Source: Acidobacteriaceae bacterium (lineage in GTDB: Bacteria > Acidobacteriota > Terriglobia > Terriglobales > Acidobacteriaceae). Taken from it: DNA of 64,000 bases. Where the stretch lies: NCBI GenBank assembly GCA_035944135.1, contig DASZBM010000001.1:1-64000 (forward strand). Direction: 5' to 3'. The translations under genes and the position numbers were made by a program. Every line of letters starts with the position of its first letter. Position 1 is the stretch's first letter. Below the pieces are notes generated by a model. The model was not told the DNA's origin. It did not search any database and saw only the letters and a program-made list of their open reading frames with translations. This document shows positions 43,930 to 52,607 of the stretch, piece by piece.

Positions 43930-46587
43930 AAACTTTTTCCGTATCCGGACCGTCCGCTCCAGCTCGTCCGTATTCTCCAGAACCTTCCGTCGCAGGTCCG
44001 GATCGATGTTCGGCTGCGACAGCCAGGCGTGCACATCATCCAGCGCCGCCGCGCTTGTCTGTCCGCCCAGAAACGCTCCCAGCCAGGCCCCTAGGAAGAA
44101 AATCTTCCGGTCCCGCTTGATCTCCGGAAGCTGATCGAGCGCCCGCCGCAGGTAAGGCTCCGTGAGCTCCTGCTGATTCCACGCATTGAACGGCCGCAGC
44201 GACTGGGTCAGCCAGTCCTCCGGCTCCGCGCCCGCATCCTTCGGCGACTCAACATAGCTCGCGAAGTACTGCTGCTTCGTTTGCGCGTCCGGCCGCCCCG
44301 CCTGAACCGCCCACGCATACTTCAACCCGTCTGTGGACCTATCCGCCTTCTGCTCGGCAGCAAACGCATCCGCCGCCAGCGGTGAGCCGGACGAAATCAG
44401 CTTCCCAACTATATTCCAGCGGTCGAGCGGACGAAGCTCGAGGCCTGGAATCTTTTCCTGTCCAGTCAGAAGAGCGTCGAGGTCCATCCAAGCGCGGGGT
44501 GCATCCGCAAGGGAGACGAGACTGCGGAAATTGACGATGCGCAGTCCGAGCGTAGGAGCGTTGAGCATACGATCACGAAGGATCGCGTAGGCGATCACCC
44601 GAAGATTTCCCGGCCGGGACATGTACGCGTGGAATGTGGTCGCAAGATGTCCGCCCAGGATCCGGCTGATGGATTCGTCTTCTTCGCCGTCGAGGTCGAG
44701 TAGAGCGAGCCGCGCATAATCACTCGGAGAGAAATCGGCTTTGCGGAGGTTCTCCCAAAGTGAAGTCAAGAGTTGCGAGCGCAGAAACGGTTCAGGAATT
44801 CGAGTCAGGGGCACGTCGCGCGCATCGGTCTTATCCGCCGGAGCAAGATAGCTCGCCGATTTTGGGTCGAGCAGAAACCGGCCATACGCATAATCGCCGG
44901 CATTGGCATACACAAACGCTGGACAGGCAGTATGTGCCGGAATCGGAATCACTGCCTCTGCAGTGTCAAGCGTCGCGTGGACGGTCTGATGAGCGTCACT
45001 CCGTCCTTGCAGAAGAATGTTCGTACTGATCGGCCACACGTAGTTATCTGGCAGCACGTCGTGCTGATGCAACGAGAGCTCCGTGAGCTGGCCGTTGCTG
45101 CACGTGAACGCGGCGGTCACCTCCGGCATGCCACGACGAAGCACCCAGGCGTCCGCCCACGATTTCACGTCCTGTCCGCTCGCCGTGTGAAAGGCCTCGA
45201 TGAGGTCGGACCACTCAGCGTTTCCGTAAGCATGCTGCGCGAGGTAGAGCTGCAAACCTCGCCGAAACGCATCCGGCCCAATCCGGAACTCAAGCTGCTT
45301 GAGAATGGCTGGCGCCTTCTGATAGACGATCGCGCCATAGGCTGACTTGGCATCCTTTAGATTGGGAATGTCCTGAAAGATCGGCGTGGTTCCCTCAGTC
45401 TCGTCGATTCCATAGGCCTGTGGCTTGATGTCTTCAAAGAAGTGCTTCCATGGATCTGTTTCCGGATGAAGTGCATCCATCGCACGGTACGCCATATATT
45501 GTGCGAACCCTTCCTTGAGCCACAGGTCGTCGAACCAGCGCATCGTCACAAGATCGCCGAACCATTGATGGGTGAGTTCGTGCAGCGTGGTGATGTCACG
45601 GCCGAAGCGATCAGCGGCGGTAGGTGCCTGCCGGAAGAGCATTGCATCTTCTCTGAGGAAGGTTGCGCCTGCGTGTTCCATTCCGCCAAAGGGAAATCCA
45701 GGGATAAGCACCATGTCGTACTTGGGAAATGGAAACGGCTGCTTGAAGTACTCCGCGAGCCAGGTCATTCCCTGCTGCGTGATGGTCTGGAGTTCCGGAA
45801 CTTCCGGCTCGGCCCGCTTCACTTGCGACTTCCGCACATAGACATCCGGCGATCCCGGCGTGTGATGAACGCTCACCCATGGACCGGCAGCGAACGCGAA
45901 CAGATATGTTGAAATCGGTTTTTTCTCAGAGAAGACAGTCTGGGAAACGCTTCCACTACTCGTTTTTCTAAGCGGTGCTGTGTTGCTGATGATGGTCCAT
46001 TCGGTAGGAGCATCGATGGTCAGCGAGAAGCGGGCTTTGAGATCCGGCTGGTCGAAGCATGGAAACGCCATGGAGGCGTCCATTGGCACGAAAAGAGAGT
46101 AGAGATATTCGCTTCCATCTTCGTTGTCTTCATAGCGCGTAATCGCCGCGCCCGCAGTGTCCACGCGCGATCTGAAGCGAAGTGTGACGGTATCTTCGCC
46201 TAAGTGCAACAAGCCTGCGGGCAACAGCAGGTGACCGTCCTTAATTTCGGGCGCGAGTGCATGCCCGTTGAGCACAAGCTGGTCCAGCGTGCCGTCTCGA
46301 AAATCTATTGGCAGATCGGTGGATGCATCCGCGAGTTGAAATGTCAGCGTCTCGGTGCCTTGCATCTGCCGCACGCCGCGTTGCAACTCAAACTCAACGT
46401 TGTAACGGAGATCTGAAATTCGCGCCGCGCGACTCCGCTCCAGTTCCCGGGACACGCCGGCACCGGGAGCAAGGGATGCGGAGTTCTGGGCGGTCATCGA
46501 CGCCGTGAACATGATCAGCAGTATGGCGCAACCGATGCTCCAATGCCTGCCATGGGACGGAACAGATCTCACATTATGAGAACGCAT
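43921..46587 (-). CDS. Secreted M1-family zinc aminopeptidase
   Basis: The 888-residue protein has a signal segment (about 17-33), an N-terminal beta-domain, and the M1 signatures: the substrate-binding GGMEHAGATF and the zinc site HELTHQWFG followed by WLKEGFAQYM, with the second Glu ligand. A long alpha-helical ERAP1-like C-terminal region completes it. It removes N-terminal residues from peptides outside the cytoplasm. It sits between GH127 and GH35 on the same strand (52-base gap from GH127), which may point to use of glycoprotein substrates. Confidence 0.93.
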   Translation of the reverse strand: MRSHNVRSVPSHGRHWSIGCAILLIMFTASMTAQNSASLAPGAGVSRELERSRAARISDLRYNVEFELQRGVRQMQGTETLTFQLADASTDLPIDFRDGTLDQLVLNGHALAPEIKDGHLLLPAGLLHLGEDTVTLRFRSRVDTAGAAITRYEDNEDGSEYLYSLFVPMDASMAFPCFDQPDLKARFSLTIDAPTEWTIISNTAPLRKTSSGSVSQTVFSEKKPISTYLFAFAAGPWVSVHHTPGSPDVYVRKSQVKRAEPEVPELQTITQQGMTWLAEYFKQPFPFPKYDMVLIPGFPFGGMEHAGATFLREDAMLFRQAPTAADRFGRDITTLHELTHQWFGDLVTMRWFDDLWLKEGFAQYMAYRAMDALHPETDPWKHFFEDIKPQAYGIDETEGTTPIFQDIPNLKDAKSAYGAIVYQKAPAILKQLEFRIGPDAFRRGLQLYLAQHAYGNAEWSDLIEAFHTASGQDVKSWADAWVLRRGMPEVTAAFTCSNGQLTELSLHQHDVLPDNYVWPISTNILLQGRSDAHQTVHATLDTAEAVIPIPAHTACPAFVYANAGDYAYGRFLLDPKSASYLAPADKTDARDVPLTRIPEPFLRSQLLTSLWENLRKADFSPSDYARLALLDLDGEEDESISRILGGHLATTFHAYMSRPGNLRVIAYAILRDRMLNAPTLGLRIVNFRSLVSLADAPRAWMDLDALLTGQEKIPGLELRPLDRWNIVGKLISSGSPLAADAFAAEQKADRSTDGLKYAWAVQAGRPDAQTKQQYFASYVESPKDAGAEPEDWLTQSLRPFNAWNQQELTEPYLRRALDQLPEIKRDRKIFFLGAWLGAFLGGQTSAAALDDVHAWLSQPNIDPDLRRKVLENTDELERTVRIRKKFGE

Positions 46588-46639
46588 TTGACCTGATGCT
46601 ACTGCACTCTGACTTTAGGCAGATCGCAGACTGTCCGGT

Positions 46640-48481
46640 TCAGGCCAGATTCAGGTAGGTCGTATAGGGCAGCTCTCCGAGCGCGGTAAATGGCAACAGC
46701 GTCAACGGCCCATCGGCCGAACGCACTTGCCACTCCCGCCCACTTACGCGTTGCGCGGCAAGTAGCTGCTCGCGTGTGACCTTTGGATTTGGGGCCTCCT
46801 GTTCCCGCTTCACAAGCATCAAGACCAACGGCCCGCGCAGCAGCGCGACCGTGTTCGGGTGTCGCGCATCGAGCGATTCCAGTCGCAATTTCAGCGGGAG
46901 TTCGAGCTCCAAGCGGTCGCCGGTCCTCCATTCCCGTCGTACCGCTGCGAACCGGCCGGGCTCCACGGCGGTCTGCTGAATTCTGCCGTTTACACGAATC
47001 GCTGCCCCTGCCGCCCATTCTGGTATGCGGAATTGCAGCGTCAAGTCAGTGGGTCGCGAACATGTAAGCGTAAACGCGACGGTGTCTTCGTATGGATATT
47101 CGCCTTCCTGCGTCAGGCTGAGCGCAGTTCCACTTTCCGTCCACCGCAGTGTCGACGGGACGTACAGATTCACGTACACAGACCGGGGCTGCCGCAGATA
47201 AATATTGATCCGGTAATCCGCAGCGACCTGCGGCAAGGTTCCAGAGCAACACGGCCAATGCGCGGGCTTGTACTCCCGCTTGGCATTGAAGTTGTAGTCG
47301 GAGTAATAGAATGCCTGGCCATTGTTCTGCAGTGGTTTCGCGCCGAGAACGGTGTTGTACATGACGCGTTCCATGCTGTCGCCGTACCGGGCATCGCGCG
47401 TGACGCGCAGCAGATACCGCGTCAGCTTGAACTGAGCGTAAGAGCCGCACGGTGTCTCAAAGCTGGCGTGCGTATTGGTAAGGCTGGCGTAAAGCTCGTC
47501 GCTGTCCGGCTTACACAGCGTTTCATATGGTCCCCATCCGCCAGTGGCGTAGCTTTGCGCAAGGAGCATCGCAAACGCGTTCCGAGCCGCCCGCAAGTGC
47601 TTCTCGCTGCCCGCCACCATATATGCCTTCATCGCGGAGCAGAGCGAGTTCACATAGCTGTAGGCGTGCCGTCCGCCGAAGACGTTTTCGTTTCGGGATA
47701 AAGGATCAAACCACGTCTTGTCGTCGAGGTACTGAAGACCCATCTCGTAATAACGTCGGCCCGCACCGCGCTCATAGGCGAGAAACAGATTCTCCGGCGA
47801 CGTGTAGGACTCATCCCAGGTCCAGGTTGGGTCGTCTGCAGGCTTATCATTCCTCCACACGATGTCGTGCTCGATCGCGCGCCCGGGCAAATGCGGCAGT
47901 GCCGTTTGCGTCGTCTGCTCGAGAATAGCCATCGCCTGCGGATCTTGAGCATAAGTATGTGAATCGAGCAGGCCGAGCAGAAGTTTGTCGTAAATATAGG
48001 CGGGGAACCGGCTCTTTGCGTACAGGTCGCCTGAAATGGTCTGCGCGTATAGACGGTTCAGCCGAAATACTTTCTCGCGGGTCTTCTGGTCTCCTGTGAT
48101 GGCATACATCCGAGCCAGCGACGAAACCCATTGACCGAATGTGCATCCGGGCGCGCCCACGGCATCAAAGCCGTGCCGAAAGTCCGGATCGGGGTCGTAG
48201 TGATACCAGCCGCCAAGGTCTTCACCCGGTGCGGGCATGCCGCCCATCTGACGGAATGGCTTGAGTAGGCTGTCCTCGTTGAGTTCCATGAGGACTGCGT
48301 GAGTGTTCATCAACTGCGATTCATGCAGGTCGCTCGAGATGAAGACGTCCCCATATCCAAACTCGGAGAGCGGAAGGCTATTGAGAGTCAACGCTCTTGC
48401 GGTTCGTACTCCGGTGCCGGATATCGCGCCCGTTGCCAGTAGAGCCTGCTGAAGAAATCTTCTCCGTGAAGTCGTTCTCAA
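46640..48481 (-). CDS. GH127-like beta-L-arabinofuranosidase (DUF1680)
   Basis: A 613-residue protein with a twin-arginine signal (SRRRFLQQALLATGA). The (alpha/alpha)6 domain contains zinc-cysteine glycosidase features: GGWGPYE (Glu320), FETPCGS (Cys345) and HWPCCSG (Cys411/Cys412), the positions of the catalytic Cys and metal ligands in GH127. C-terminal beta-sandwich domains follow (FRIPEWAAGAAIRVNG). GH127 enzymes remove beta-L-arabinofuranose, for example from extensin or pectin side chains. It is divergent from GH42. A GAAAACGTTTAC operator-like site lies between them. Confidence 0.85.
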   Translation of the reverse strand: MRTTSRRRFLQQALLATGAISGTGVRTARALTLNSLPLSEFGYGDVFISSDLHESQLMNTHAVLMELNEDSLLKPFRQMGGMPAPGEDLGGWYHYDPDPDFRHGFDAVGAPGCTFGQWVSSLARMYAITGDQKTREKVFRLNRLYAQTISGDLYAKSRFPAYIYDKLLLGLLDSHTYAQDPQAMAILEQTTQTALPHLPGRAIEHDIVWRNDKPADDPTWTWDESYTSPENLFLAYERGAGRRYYEMGLQYLDDKTWFDPLSRNENVFGGRHAYSYVNSLCSAMKAYMVAGSEKHLRAARNAFAMLLAQSYATGGWGPYETLCKPDSDELYASLTNTHASFETPCGSYAQFKLTRYLLRVTRDARYGDSMERVMYNTVLGAKPLQNNGQAFYYSDYNFNAKREYKPAHWPCCSGTLPQVAADYRINIYLRQPRSVYVNLYVPSTLRWTESGTALSLTQEGEYPYEDTVAFTLTCSRPTDLTLQFRIPEWAAGAAIRVNGRIQQTAVEPGRFAAVRREWRTGDRLELELPLKLRLESLDARHPNTVALLRGPLVLMLVKREQEAPNPKVTREQLLAAQRVSGREWQVRSADGPLTLLPFTALGELPYTTYLNLA

Positions 48482-48590
48482 TTGAAATCGCCTCGTCCCG
48501 TTCAGCCGGAATCCGAGAATGCCGGGTTCCGGTTTTTTCTTTCCCTTCAGGCAGTGCGCTCACGTGAGATCACCGCAAGGGGCGCCGCGA

Positions 48591-48602
48591 GAAAACGTTT
48601 AC
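48591..48602. promoter_or_regulatory. Variant LacI-type operator between GH127 and GH42
   Basis: GAAAACGTTTAC differs by one base from the perfect palindrome GAAAACGTTTTC found twice around the second lacI gene (59330, 59476). It lies between two divergent glycosidase genes, 64 bases from the GH42 ATG. Confidence 0.55.
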
Positions 48603-48665
48603 TGCGGTCACTTAGCAGTGTACTCTTGACTCGACCAAATGTGGCCCAGGTGCACTCGCATATCC

Positions 48666-50813
48666 ATGAAGAACATCTCTCGCCCGCTGTTTCTTGCTCT
48701 TTCCATTCTGCTGGGGACATCGACTGCGGCCTCCCGCGCGCAGACTCCGGCTTCGCCTACGCCCGCTTCCCTGCCCGCTAGTGTAGATTTTCCGACGATT
48801 CTTTATGGCGCGGCTTACTACCACGAGTACGAGCCGTATGAGCGGTTGGACGATGACGTGCGCCTGATGAAGCAGGCGGGGCTGAACGTCGTACGTATGG
48901 GCGAATCCACGTGGAGCCTTTGGGAGCCGGAGGATGGTCATTTCGAGTACGCGTGGATGGACCGCGTCGTCAACGCGATGGGGAAGGCCGGCATCAAGGT
49001 GATTCTTGGCACGCCTACTTATTCCATTCCGACGTGGCTTTATCACGAGCACCCCGAGATTCTTGCACGGCCGCTGGGTGGCGCGCCTGTTTTTTATGGC
49101 ATGCGCCAGAATATGGATATCTCTGATCCGACGTACCGGCAATACTCCGAACGACTGATTCAGCATCTCGTCGAGCATTATCGGGATAATCCTTACGTCA
49201 TCGGATGGCAGGTCGACAATGAGACGTCTTCCTACGGCGCGTCTAACCCGGAGGTCTTCCAGGGCTTCGTCGACCACCTGAAGAGAAAGTTCGGAACGCC
49301 GCAGAAGATGAACGAGGCTTGGTTTCTCCATTACTGGGGCGAGGACATCAACAAGTGGGAAGACATGCCGACCCGCGACAGTGCGCAGAGTACGGGGTAC
49401 AAGCTTGAGTGGACACGCTGGGAACAGATGCGAGTGACTGACTTTCTGTCCTGGCAAGCTGCACTAGTGCGGAAGTATGGACGCGCGGATCAGTTCGTCA
49501 CAACAGACTTCGCGGGTGGCATGAAGCCGGATGTGAATGAAGAGGAGGTCAGCCGCTCGCTCGATGTTGCGGCGATCAACGACTACCACGGCACGCAGGA
49601 AAACTATGACGGTTCGCAGCAGGCTTTGGTTGAAGATTACACGCGGTCGTTGAAGCGCAGTAACTTCCTCGTGACAGAGACGAATGCGCAGACGACGGAT
49701 TGGACGTCCGCGTTCCAGTATCCGCCTTATGATGGTCAGCTTCGCGAGGATGTGTACACGCATATTGCGAACGGCGCCAACATGGTGGAGTACTGGCACT
49801 GGGCGTCAATCAACGCGAACCAGGAAACCTACTGGAAAGGCGTGCTCTCGCACGACTACGAGCCGAACCGCGCCTACGCTGAGGTCGCTCGCACAGCACA
49901 CGAGTTGCAGCGGATTGGGCCGCAGCTCGTCGGAATGCAACATCACAATCAGGTTGCGATTCTGTGGAGCCGCGACTCAATGAACGCTATCAAGTTCATG
50001 CCGTTTACGTCGAGCGGACCGCAGTGGAGCTTCGCGCCGCCGACTGCAGACTACGGTTCGCTAGTCAACCAGTTTCACCACTCGCTTTATTCGCTAAATA
50101 CGGGTGTCGACTTCATTTTCCCTGAGCATGCGGACTTCTCTCGGTACAAGCTCGTCATTATTCCTGCTTTGTACATTGCCGATGACGCGCTGCTCCAGAA
50201 GATTTCTGACTACGTGAAGGGCGGCGGCCACGTCGTAATGACGTTCAAGAGCGGATTCGCGAATGAGAACTCAGCGGTGCGGTGGGTTCGCGCACCTGGG
50301 CCGCTCCGCGAGGCTGCCGGGTTCAGCTACCAGGAGTTCTCCAACCTGGAGAAGCCGCTCGCGCTGAAAGGTGATCCGTTCCATGTTGGTGACGACAACA
50401 AGGTCATGTACTGGGCGGAATTCCTGATGCTGGATCATGCGAAACCGCTCGCTTTTTATGACCACCCTTTCTTCGGCCGCTGGCCCGCAATCGCGGAGAA
50501 TAGGTTCGGCACGGGGACGCTACTGTACGAGGGCACTTACCTGAGCGATGGCCTGCAAACCGCCATGCTTCGGCGAGAGCTCCAGGAAGCCGGCATTGCT
50601 GTTGATCAGTCGTTGCCTGCAGGTGTCCACAGTGTCGATGGAATCGACCGACTCGGCAAGCAGCTCCACTATTACTTCAATTACACGGGATCGCCTGAGA
50701 CGATTGCGTATATTCACGGCGGCGGAACAGATCTTCTTACCGGCAACCGCATAGCCGCTTCAGAGAAGATCACGCTGCAAGCGTGGGACCTCGCAATTAT
50801 CGAAGAGCCATAG
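48666..50813 (+). CDS. Secreted GH42-family beta-galactosidase
   Basis: The product has a signal peptide (MKNISRPLFLALSILLGTSTAASRAQ), then the GH42 TIM barrel: FPTILYGAAYYHEYEP, VRMGESTWSLWEPEDG, the acid/base motif IGWQVDNETSSYG and the nucleophile region NFLVTETNAQT, followed by the trimerisation (glutamine-amidotransferase-like) domain and a C-terminal beta-domain. The ATG at 48666 gives a typical signal; a longer start at 48639 is less likely. GH42 members cleave beta-galactosides or alpha-L-arabinopyranosides, fitting arabinogalactan or pectic galactan. Confidence 0.93.
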   Translation: MKNISRPLFLALSILLGTSTAASRAQTPASPTPASLPASVDFPTILYGAAYYHEYEPYERLDDDVRLMKQAGLNVVRMGESTWSLWEPEDGHFEYAWMDRVVNAMGKAGIKVILGTPTYSIPTWLYHEHPEILARPLGGAPVFYGMRQNMDISDPTYRQYSERLIQHLVEHYRDNPYVIGWQVDNETSSYGASNPEVFQGFVDHLKRKFGTPQKMNEAWFLHYWGEDINKWEDMPTRDSAQSTGYKLEWTRWEQMRVTDFLSWQAALVRKYGRADQFVTTDFAGGMKPDVNEEEVSRSLDVAAINDYHGTQENYDGSQQALVEDYTRSLKRSNFLVTETNAQTTDWTSAFQYPPYDGQLREDVYTHIANGANMVEYWHWASINANQETYWKGVLSHDYEPNRAYAEVARTAHELQRIGPQLVGMQHHNQVAILWSRDSMNAIKFMPFTSSGPQWSFAPPTADYGSLVNQFHHSLYSLNTGVDFIFPEHADFSRYKLVIIPALYIADDALLQKISDYVKGGGHVVMTFKSGFANENSAVRWVRAPGPLREAAGFSYQEFSNLEKPLALKGDPFHVGDDNKVMYWAEFLMLDHAKPLAFYDHPFFGRWPAIAENRFGTGTLLYEGTYLSDGLQTAMLRRELQEAGIAVDQSLPAGVHSVDGIDRLGKQLHYYFNYTGSPETIAYIHGGGTDLLTGNRIAASEKITLQAWDLAIIEEP

Positions 50814-50822
50814 CGACGACGC

Positions 50823-52607
50823 TCAGTGGGTGACGGCGTACGCGCGGCCTTTGATCGTCACTGGATCTTTTTCTGTTGTTCGGAATGTGAGCTTCACGGG
50901 AGTTCCCGACTTCAAATCGCGATGGCTGATCTCGCCCTCTGCCCAGGAGAGGCCAGCCCAGACGAGGCGGTCATAGTCTTCATGTATTGGAAGCTCGCGT
51001 CCATCCTGCTCGGCTTTCAATATGAACACTTTGCCCATGGTTGTTCCGCTTGGTGGTCCACCAGCCCAGGTGCGGCGCAGAGTTCCGTCAGGCGAATACT
51101 GCTGCATGATCAGCCGCACGTCAGCGCCTGAAGGCACTTGGACTGTCGCTTCAATAACGCCTTTGCCGATACTGTGAAACTCAGTTGGCAATGGCTGGAT
51201 CGTCCGAGGAATGACGACATCGTTCTGAACGCCGAGATCGTACTCGGATGCCGCATATTTTCCTAAGCCTATGACGGCCATTTGTTCCGGCCCCAGCACG
51301 ACACTGTCTCCTGTGAGCTTAGGGACAAAGCCACTATCCCGAAATATTATTCTGCCGGCCTGGTGAGCATGTTGGATTTGAGACAACGCCGGTAGAGTGA
51401 TCGTCGCAATGGTTTCGGTAGGATTCACAACGGTGTATACGCTGCCTTGGCCATCGAGTGCGCCAAAACCATAAGGCTGGAAGTCGCCGGGGATCCCACC
51501 GAACGTCTTAATCCGGCCCACAGATTGGAAGTGCAGAAAGAGCGATTGCACGCGCGCAAACCATCGCGCATCAGTATCACTCAGCAGTTCGAGGTTGCCA
51601 TAAGTTGTGTTGATCCAGCCTCCACGGGCCAAGGTAAGCAGCAGCGATCCTTTCCATTCCTGAAAAGCGCGGCGGTAAATCGTACCGGTCTTGCCTGGCA
51701 TGAAGCTCGTGGTGTCAATCCGCTCAAGTGGAACACCGCTTTCCTCGTACCGCCGCATCTGGTGGTCACTATAGGTATCGAGCGACCTCCAGAAGTCCAT
51801 CGCCGGTATGTCGCTGGGCCTAGGATCACCACAGTACAGCGAATCGAAGACATCGAGCCAGCGCAGATCTACGGGGTCCTTGAATGGAAACGGATATGAC
51901 GTAGTGTCCATAACGCCGCCAAACCCATTGAATGCTTCGAGCACGACGTCAGGATGTTTTCGGCGAAAATCGGCGAGCGCATTTCGGAGTGCGTTGGAGT
52001 TTCGCGCGACGATCTCCTGCTTGCTGAGCGTCGCCTGGGACTTCGGGGTTGCCGCGCTCATGTCTGCAAGGTCGAACAGAAACATGCGAATGCCGCGGGA
52101 ATACCAGAATTGCAGGACGTCCATGAAGTCGGGCAGAAAGCCGCCCTCAAACATAGACATCGCGGTCCCATTCTTGTTCAGCGAATCTTTCCACTTCGCG
52201 GACGCATTTAGATGGACGAGCGTGTTGGTGCTAAACCACAGGCCAGGCAGTATGCCGTTCTTCTGACAGGTTTGTATCCAGCGGTCCGGACCTTCGGGCC
52301 AGTTAGGCTTCTTCCACGTGCGATAGCCGCCGTCCGGATCAAACCAGAACGCGTCCATGACGTAGTAGTCAAAGCGCACGCCATCACGCTCCAGACGGAG
52401 CACATTGTCCAGCTCCTTGAGAGACAGTTGCTCGGTCAGCGGAACGTTGTCTGAAAGTTCATCGTAGGCCGCCCAGTTGTCATACACAGAAATAGGATCG
52501 GGAATGAACGGGGATGCGAGCGCTGTCCGCGAGTAGTTCGCCTGCGCGATCACCTCAGAAGGCAACAGGCTTGCCGCAAGTGCCGCGACCACAAAGCATT
52601 TATTCAC
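50823..52607 (-). CDS. Secreted clan GH-D-like glycoside hydrolase (GH27/GH36-like TIM barrel)
   Basis: The 594-residue protein has a Sec signal ending at about IAQA. The barrel contains FDYYVMDAFWFDPDGGYRTW, GILPGLWFSTNTL, RMFLFDLADM (possible nucleophile Asp) and VVLEAFNGFGG, a pattern like alpha-galactosidase-type enzymes. A C-terminal beta-domain and an added beta-rich module of about 110 residues follow. The GTG start overlaps the stop of the preceding gene by 8 bases, so it is translationally coupled as last gene of the receptor C operon. The exact family and linkage are uncertain. Confidence 0.6.
   Translation of the reverse strand: MNKCFVVAALAASLLPSEVIAQANYSRTALASPFIPDPISVYDNWAAYDELSDNVPLTEQLSLKELDNVLRLERDGVRFDYYVMDAFWFDPDGGYRTWKKPNWPEGPDRWIQTCQKNGILPGLWFSTNTLVHLNASAKWKDSLNKNGTAMSMFEGGFLPDFMDVLQFWYSRGIRMFLFDLADMSAATPKSQATLSKQEIVARNSNALRNALADFRRKHPDVVLEAFNGFGGVMDTTSYPFPFKDPVDLRWLDVFDSLYCGDPRPSDIPAMDFWRSLDTYSDHQMRRYEESGVPLERIDTTSFMPGKTGTIYRRAFQEWKGSLLLTLARGGWINTTYGNLELLSDTDARWFARVQSLFLHFQSVGRIKTFGGIPGDFQPYGFGALDGQGSVYTVVNPTETIATITLPALSQIQHAHQAGRIIFRDSGFVPKLTGDSVVLGPEQMAVIGLGKYAASEYDLGVQNDVVIPRTIQPLPTEFHSIGKGVIEATVQVPSGADVRLIMQQYSPDGTLRRTWAGGPPSGTTMGKVFILKAEQDGRELPIHEDYDRLVWAGLSWAEGEISHRDLKSGTPVKLTFRTTEKDPVTIKGRAYAVTH

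Noticed and set aside
48560-48569. CTCACGTGAG palindrome between GH127 and GH42 as a second parS
   Set aside because: Shares only the CACGTG centre; the outer arms TGTT/AACA are missing.
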